From Laccaria trichodermophora (lineage: Eukaryota > Basidiomycota > Agaricomycetes > Agaricales > Hydnangiaceae): a stretch of DNA of 64,000 bases. The notes beneath the pieces were generated by a model that did not search any database, was not told where the DNA came from, and saw only the letters and a program-made list of their open reading frames with translations. How positions within the stretch are numbered: the stretch's first letter is position 1; each line of letters starts with the position of its first letter. Both the position numbers and the translations under genes were made by a program. The stretch lies in NCBI GenBank assembly GCA_018417955.1, contig JACTVC010000002.1, forward strand, positions 124,001 to 188,000. The letters are read 5' to 3'. Below are positions 57,759 through 64,000 of the stretch, one piece after another.

Positions 57759-59364
57759 TCAGCAATAAGTGTGTTCAAAATCCTTTCTAGCCCCTTTAAC
57801 GCCTTGAAGAAAGCCATGTTCGTACTCCCAATAGTACTTCCCATGATGTTTGCTCTTTCTGTACGCCCAGGCGCGATCGAAACCCAATTCGACTACGGCA
57901 GCCGAGTCGGGTTGAGAATTGAAGAACATATACGCGTCATCCCACCCGTCACGGAATCCAACTTCAAAAAGCTCATGCTTAGAAATTCCCAATTTCTTCC
58001 AATACTCTGCATGGAACTCTTTGTATAAATTTTAACGAAGACGACCCTGAAACAGAAAAAAATGCTCACGAAGGGACCGTTGCTTCTGGTCATCCCTTGC
58101 TTCCCTCCATCTTCCTTCATCGCCGATCGCGCTTCTTTTTGCTTTCAACCCTACCCATGGCGGGAAAATTCCCGCTTGCACGGCATCCCTCAAACTCCAT
58201 CCTGTATCTCCCCTATCCTGCTTCTTATACGTCCAGAAGAACCATCCGCCACAATGCTCTTCGAAAAGATCAAGCTGAGCACGAACATAATCCCCCTTCT
58301 CCTTCGTACCACCCCTGAGAGAGCCTGGATTGAGGGCCCCAGACCACTCACCGATAACGATTCCACATCCCACACGGCCAAGTTTCTCTGCCGCTCGTGC
58401 GAGCATGACCGGGGTCTCGGCGTTAGGATCGGCAAGGGAAAGAGTATGGCTTTCTGCGGAGGTCCTTATGTCAGATTCGGTGAAACATCGGTAGAGGTGA
58501 TGATCCAGTACTGTGAGAGTGGAGGGGCGTTCGTCTACAAGGTAGTTTGCATAGAATTCCGTTCTCCAGCAATCCCCGAGATAGATTGGGATTTTAGAAG
58601 ATCGAAGCTCATGCATAACAAAGGTGTACCAGGACTGTAAAGCATGGTCTGAGGGTGGCCGTGGTTCGTTGATTAGTTCGACCCCAACCACATTGAGAAG
58701 GGGAGGTTGATGTGAAACTATGTTGTTAACAAGGACTCGTAGAGCGTGGACCGTGCACTTTTGATTATGGGGATCATTGAAAAAATTGGCACGATCCGAT
58801 GTCCCAGCGTGCGCGTCATCGTTTTGTTTCCCAGGAGCGGCATGGAGGTCCAGAAGTACACCAATACCTCGACGTGCCGCGTTTTCATTGGCTTGAATTA
58901 TCCTAGCCCATGCACCAACGTACACATTATAGTAGGGAAAGAAGTCGGTCCCGTCGAGGACCGTTCGATCTGCGCCACAGATGTGATAGTATCCAATCTG
59001 ATAGTCGTCAGTATCATACCGTTGGGAAAATTTAGGCGACCCGGACCGGTATTCTAACTGTGTTGATACCCCTCTCCGCCAGCCAATCCCAATCGTCCTC
59101 TGAGATCCAGGTATCCCAATGCGATTCCAGGATCAACTTTGCGTCTTTACCGCGAGCCATGTCGAGATCGCTCTGCCCTGGACCTTCTGCGAACTGAAAC
59201 GGGGCGTTAGTAATCCATCTTTCGAGCACGAACCAAGCTCCCAGGTTAACGCCCCTTTGCTTGCGGTATGCAAATATGTTTTCGACCCCAGAAGCCACCG
59301 CCTCTGTTCCACGAGGATGAAGACGCTCGTCGTGGCGATGTAACAGCCGTTTTAGCGCATGCAT
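57759..59364 (-). CDS. Glycoside hydrolase family 5 glucan 1,3-beta-glucosidase
   Basis: Exons 59047-59364, 58070-58997 and 57759-58018 (minus) join in frame to 501 residues; the introns are 49 and 51 bp. Signatures: 'RGVNLGAWFVLERWI', 'INTVRIP' joined to 'IGYYHICGADRTVLDGTDF', 'GVLLDLHAAPGKQN', the acid/base Glu in 'VGVELINEPRPP', 'VLDHHLYRCF', the nucleophile Glu in 'GIVIGEWSGALNPG' and 'GWFFWTYKKQ'. The C-terminal part 'GFRDGWDDAYMFF' and 'WEYEHGFLQGVKGA' is typical of the fungal exo-beta-1,3-glucanase subgroup (GH5_9). The start 'MHALKRLLHRHDERLHPRG' has no signal peptide, as in many members of this type. Likely role: trimming beta-1,3-glucan during wall remodelling. Both catalytic glutamates are present. 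Confidence 0.93.
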
Positions 59365-59778
59365 GTGGTGTTGCTGTCGAGGGGTGTGAGACAGTGGGAA
59401 TCAGAAGACCAAGAATCACGCAATGTTTGTCAACAGGGGAAAATCCAAACAATTCTAATCGAGCCCTGGCCATTGCCGAATGAAAAGGGGGGTGACTTGA
59501 CTAAAAACGACATGAGATTAAAAATTTCCTTTTACGCTAACCGACTCCCGAGTGAACAGATCAAGATTTTATTATTTTCCCTGACGGGTCGACGGGCCTG
59601 CCAATCAATGGCTCCCTGCTTCGTCGTCCCTGCTCTCTCTCACGTCAGGGTAGATTGCGCCACATCCAACATGCGGATTATTGCATTAGGCGACGTTCTC
59701 AAAGGGTTTTTGTATATAATCTTGGACTTCTCAGACTTCGCTAGCATCATCAATACCCCAGCGCCATATTCTTCCGCC

Positions 59779-60630
59779 ATGGCTGACGTTCGATTCCAAC
59801 TCGCTCATGAGAAACCTCGCTTTTTCAAAAGCAAACCCAACCACAAAGACAAGGGTGCGCCACGGGGCATTCTGAAGGCCCCAGGCGAATACGAAGTCGG
59901 GCAAGGTATGAGACCTCTCCCTCTGCTTTACACTTTGAAACATATCACTAACGCTTGGTTGCCACTCACAGCTCCTTTGACCTCTTCGAACCGGCACCAC
60001 GATAGCCGTCACAGCTCTAGATACCCACCGTCGACAGCCATCCCATCGCCCACGGGCGTCATCCCATATCACAGCCTCCTCACCCCCCACTTCGACTATT
60101 CATCATCATCAGACCGCGGGACAGAAGCCGAAATCCGGCTAAACTCTTTCCTCTCCGACCCCAGGTTCATATGGAATATCACTCTTCCATCAACGACTGC
60201 GACGTATCCTTCACGGATACCTAATCTCCAACTTCCTGCCACAGAGCCTCCCACACATAAACTCACACTTCGCTTCTCTCTCCCCCACCCCGACTTCTCA
60301 GAAATGAAGCATTCATGGAACTCGCTCACGGTCCGCGCCCGGGATTCCAGGCGTGTCACGATACGTGACATTCTTGATGCGATATACGCGTACTTCCAGA
60401 TGACGCTCAAATTTCACGAGTACAACAATCTACCGCTCGATGCTTACCATGATCTCATGGAGTCGTATACGAGAAGACTCGATTGCCAGAAGCACGGATC
60501 GTACCTCGGGCACGATCCCAAGAGGGAGGACGCCCTTCTGGGAAACACCTCCTTCCACGGGTTGAAGTTGTCGTCGGTGAAGGATGGTGAAATCAAGTTT
60601 TCACTATTACTTGGTCCTTCGATCTACTGA
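59779..60630 (+). CDS. DUF6699 domain-containing protein B (261 aa)
   Basis: Exons 59779-59905 and 59972-60630 join in phase; the 66-bp intron sits at the same position and phase as in paralogue A (39714-40607). The start is 'MADVRFQLAHEKPRFF', followed by 'GAPRGILKAPGEYE', a Ser/Pro-rich linker and the DUF6699 domain with 'IWNITLPSTTATYPSRIPN', 'ARDSRRVTIRDILDAIYAYF', 'FHEYNNLPLDAYHDLMESY' and 'KREDALLGNTSFHGLKL'. The domain function is unknown. The longer frame opening at 59359 merely runs on upstream and overlaps the divergent GH5 gene; the intron position supports the start at 59779. Confidence 0.87.
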   Translation: MADVRFQLAHEKPRFFKSKPNHKDKGAPRGILKAPGEYEVGQGMRPLPLLYTLKHITNAWLPLTAPLTSSNRHHDSRHSSRYPPSTAIPSPTGVIPYHSLLTPHFDYSSSSDRGTEAEIRLNSFLSDPRFIWNITLPSTTATYPSRIPNLQLPATEPPTHKLTLRFSLPHPDFSEMKHSWNSLTVRARDSRRVTIRDILDAIYAYFQMTLKFHEYNNLPLDAYHDLMESYTRRLDCQKHGSYLGHDPKREDALLGNTSFHGLKLSSVKDGEIKFSLLLGPSIY

Positions 60631-63479
60631 GCGTGCTTTACCCTTACATTTATTCTGGTCTGGACACCATCATTTATTTTTTTTCGCATCTCTCTCTAGG
60701 TACCTACATGTACGCACTTACGACCGCATTATATCACATAGACTCTCTAGCGGCCTTACGAAACCCCAAGCGGTAGGCTTGGGGTATTACACGACTTTTA
60801 CGACTTGTAATGTAGCAGTGTAGACGATTAAACTGCTTGAAACGCCCATCGTATTTGACACGTGAATTTGAGGAATGCACATGCGTTGAGATTCAATTGT
60901 GTTGTTTCCAGCGCTCTTGTTGTACTTCTCCTCGCGACAAGCTCAAGGCCTGATGTCGGGACTCACGTACGAATTGAATATGGTCCAGACGCTGAAGATA
61001 AGGAGATAAAAAAAAATCAGGCATGCGGAAAACGACTGGAAACCTCTGGAAGAGGCTACGCCTGTTCTGGTCCTGCGATACTTACGGAAGACAACGAAGG
61101 CCGACAAAATGTGGCGTAGGGCAGCTTGCAGGATTAGAAATCTATTCACGCGTTCAGGGCAAAACCAACGTTCGTTTGGTCAAAGACGGTCGTAGGAAAT
61201 CGGATAGACACATCATGGAGAAGTTGAGTTTCTGTTTGGCGAATTTACCTCTGAGCCATATTTTCCCGGTTCTCCACCTTTTCAGTAGTAAATCCCTCAG
61301 CTTGGGGTCGATTGATGTTTCCTCCGCCCATTAAACCGACCTGTGGCTTTTGTTGGGTATCGCTTGCATAAAAATAATCAACAAATGGTTTAAAAGTAAG
61401 CCTTTGTCTCTACGCTTTGACGTTTCGTGCGAGCATGTCGTTACAACTTACATCCTTTTTGTCCAAACTCAGCCAGAAGATCATAATAGCAACATGTCGC
61501 AAATTGCCGATCTACACGTGACCATCGCATTTCGATCCGCTTTGCCATGTTTTCTCCCACCACTACCGTCATCACTCCCACCGCCAGCGCTGGCAAAAAG
61601 TCCCCTTTGAACTGACGCTGGCCGCGTTAATTCCACGACGGCCCGGCCCAATCCTGTCGCGTATGTTGGATTGCCCTTCTCGTTGCTTTTAACCCTGTTC
61701 ATATCCAGAAGATCTCGGTGCGTCTCGGTGTTGTGCAAGAAGCTTAGGCCCTAGGGAGCGATAAGTAACCATGTGCAACCAGTATACGTTGTCTCGGTCG
61801 TCAAAGGGTTACCATCAGTTGATCGGAGGGGACACACCAGGTATACGACTAGATCTTCTTGTTCCGCTTCATTATCTTATCTTTCCATGTGCTAGACTGG
61901 GATATGAAGTCGGAGACATTAATCTCTCCTTAAACGAACAATGCCAATTTCATCCTTCACACCACCTCTGGGAAATGGGAAGTTCAATGCCCATACTTAA
62001 TGTTCTGCTTCGACAACCGTGAGCGATCTTTTAGATTGATAATGTCTTAACTTTGTATACCTCCCACTCCCAGTACAAAAGCTCATCAAATGCCGAACTG
62101 AACGCGCGTCTCGCCTCGGACCTCGGTTCCGTGTCTTAGCCTATAAGGCGCTAATGAATTTGTACGTTGAACTACGCAAGACTGCGCACCATGTGTCATT
62201 GATAAACCATCCGATAAACGTCAAAAGTTGTTAAGCAATCTTGCTCATATCAACAAACGCGGAACGACCCCATTCCGACTTGATCTCACCCCGGAATAAA
62301 ACTAGCTGTTGCTGATCGTACGTCCCGAGGCCGTCGGGGAAAGCACTTCCGGTGTGTGACTAATGTCTAGCCTAGCGCTCGTTGAACACCTTGTATGGAC
62401 CTGCCGAACCAGGTCGAAGACCTCGACCTTGTAGGCGAAAGACGGCACGACTGAACGCAGGCGACGCATCTAGAGTCCATTGACCGTGTTCCAGTCTAAC
62501 AGGCCGTGGATGCCTCGCTCCATCTGTTCCGAACTCTCCAACCGCGGTCTAAAATGTTGAACACCCCGCGAGCCGATGACCTTAGTCGTCGAGCCCCGAG
62601 AGAGGCCAATTGGAAACTGTATTAAATAGCGATTTCCGAAGGATTTGGCAGATGTGAGACCAGTAGGTGCGACATGTACCTCTCATTACTGATCGATTTC
62701 ATAAGCTATTGTCCTCTACATTTGACGAGAGCGCGCTGTGGCTGAACTTGTATTTTCTAGGCATGGTGATTCTTCTTTTCACCCCGCTCACGCCCTTGTT
62801 ATCACACCACCACCACAAGCCGTGAACTCTATGACTATCAGTTCGTTGGAAAGGCGGCAGATCCCTTGAGGTTGACCAGCGACAGGTAGTTCAGTGACTG
62901 TATTCTGCCAGGATTTGATCAGTATCAGTGAGTAACCGCGTCACCTCGTGTGCGAAAAGAGAGAGCCAATCGCGTTGATCTTCAAGAAATTGGATAACGT
63001 CGGGGAGGTTAGTGACGACATGAGGTACGCAGCACCATTAAAGTTTTTACCCATCAACAACTTATTTCTCGGGGCATAAACATCAACCCCAGTTTCTCCA
63101 CTATCTCGTCGTCCAATCTTCCACCGAAACAGATCCAATGGTGCTCACCTCCCGTCAATGATAGGCCTAAAAAGTCGACTGATGGAAGAGTCACGCTCAA
63201 TCGCTCCGCGTGTTCGATCTACCATCAACGACAATCATCAACTATAGTTGCATAGTGGAGGTCCAATCAAACGAAGACACCCCGTGCAGAGCTAAGTTTC
63301 TCGATCAAGTCTGTTAAACTCTCTCACATGACGGGTTAACTCAAAAGAGAATTCGAAGGTCCCACAGGTGACCAGTGACTCGCATCGCTGTTTCTGTCAC
63401 TCTGGGATGAGGAGCACGGGAGAAACTCATCTGACTCTCGAATACTCGTGATCAGCGTCCGGTGACGATGAGTCTGAGG
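60631..63479. other. Long region without a supported gene
   Basis: 62023-62940 has almost no open frames on either strand. Short frames at 61023-61334 and 61350-61610 show no domain. Sequence composition is mixed and I see no element ends. Confidence 0.45.
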
Positions 63480-63935
63480 ATAAAATTAGCACAGGGGATG
63501 TGGAGAAGCAGACGCTTTAAACCGATGGCAGATGATACATGGGAAATCAGATATGGTGCGCAAAAATCAATAACACCTCGGTTTCCGGCTTATTGTATCC
63601 TTATCGCTTTCGAGTGTCTACCGTGGTCTATATTCGGATGATGGCGATGTCAAGCCAAAAACCTCTTTCAATGAAACCTCATCGCAACACATTACGATCA
63701 CCCTTTTCCCCTAGAGGCCTTTACTGCCATGTCTCTCAAGCTAACACTGGATAAAGCGATCTTTCAAGTTCTGTGTTTTTGGACGGGTGTTAGAAGTCAG
63801 AGTCGCCGAGAGTCCAATGGGCGATGATCCAGTGTCATTTCTCAAGGACGATTACCAGTTACTTACGGGGACAAACCGATGGGCCTGGTCATTTAGAAGC
63901 CTTTGAATTTGAACAGAGTAAGGTTGACAGAAAGG
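63480..63935 (+). pseudogene. Two-domain array family, distant relic copy
   Basis: Across shifting frames the plus strand still reads 'YSDDGDVKPKTSFNETS' (about 63630-63680) and, after a gap, 'DDYPVTYGDKPMGLVI' (about 63848-63896), matching the start and end of domain 2 in the 22-37 kb array. Frameshifts and stops prevent any product. It lies about 26 kb from the array. Confidence 0.55.
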
Positions 63936-64000
63936 GGGCGTGGTAAGGTATTGAGGGAGTAGGTTCAGCGGCTCAGTCGCGGTTTCAGTTACCGGATGAC

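Noticed and set aside
58062..58640. 192-codon plus frame
   Set aside because: Antisense shadow of the GH5 gene.
59359..59778. N-terminal extension of DUF6699 protein B
   Set aside because: It overlaps the start of the divergent GH5 gene and has no similarity to paralogue A, whose start matches the ATG at 59779.

Overview
This window is nuclear DNA of a filamentous basidiomycete, almost certainly a mushroom-forming agaricomycete. Genes are short and intron-dense, with introns mostly 45-65 bp and GT..AG borders. The families point the same way: CaaX-terminated lipopeptide mating pheromone precursors, a mushroom beta-trefoil (I66-type) protease inhibitor, a DUF6533-type membrane protein, DUF6699 proteins, an IML2/TPR39 protein and an ACR3 arsenite transporter. 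All gene models are hand-joined exons; every splice phase quoted was checked by reading frame, but none was checked against RNA.

Layout. 1-1.3 kb: nested inverted repeats inside an interspersed GC-rich repeat. 1.5-2.5 kb (+): four-exon repeat protein. 2.7-4.5 kb (-): DUF6533-like membrane protein. 4.5-6.8 kb: no supported gene. 6.84-13.27 kb (-): a full-length non-LTR (LINE) retrotransposon with two intact ORFs, poly(A) tail and a 13-bp target-site duplication. 14.3-14.9 kb (+): I66-like protease inhibitor. 15.0-16.35 kb (-): weak membrane ORF, a relic, a perfect 38-bp inverted repeat and pheromone precursor gene 1. 17.3-18.5 kb (+): nuclease-fold-like protein. 22.5-37.2 kb (+): an array of one unnamed two-domain gene family (three intact-looking copies, two pseudogenes; a sixth relic lies at 63.5 kb), interleaved with diverged intergenic duplications and a caspase-like protease gene (26.2-28.6 kb). 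39.7-40.6 kb (-) and 59.8-60.6 kb (+): two DUF6699 paralogues. 44.1-48.4 kb (-): IML2/TPR39 gene with one swollen 1.1-kb intron. 48.5-49.7 kb: four tRNA-like repeats plus a duplicated 135-bp block. 51.0 kb (+): pheromone precursor gene 2. 51.8-53.3 kb (+): ACR3. 57.8-59.4 kb (-): GH5 glucan 1,3-beta-glucosidase.

How it fits together. The two pheromone genes, 34.7 kb apart and in opposite orientation, encode 38-residue precursors with an identical last 20 residues and share TATA-box and leader sequence, so they are duplicates of one gene. I find no STE3-type receptor, so the window could lie at or beside a pheromone/receptor (B-type) mating locus, or hold dispersed pheromone genes. The most novel material is the 22-37 kb array: proteins of about 330 residues made of two related domains plus a conserved C-terminal tail, encoded by eight exons including a 25-nt and a 12-nt microexon whose splice phases are kept in all intact copies. 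The remaining genes are single-copy housekeeping or accessory genes with no evident operational link.
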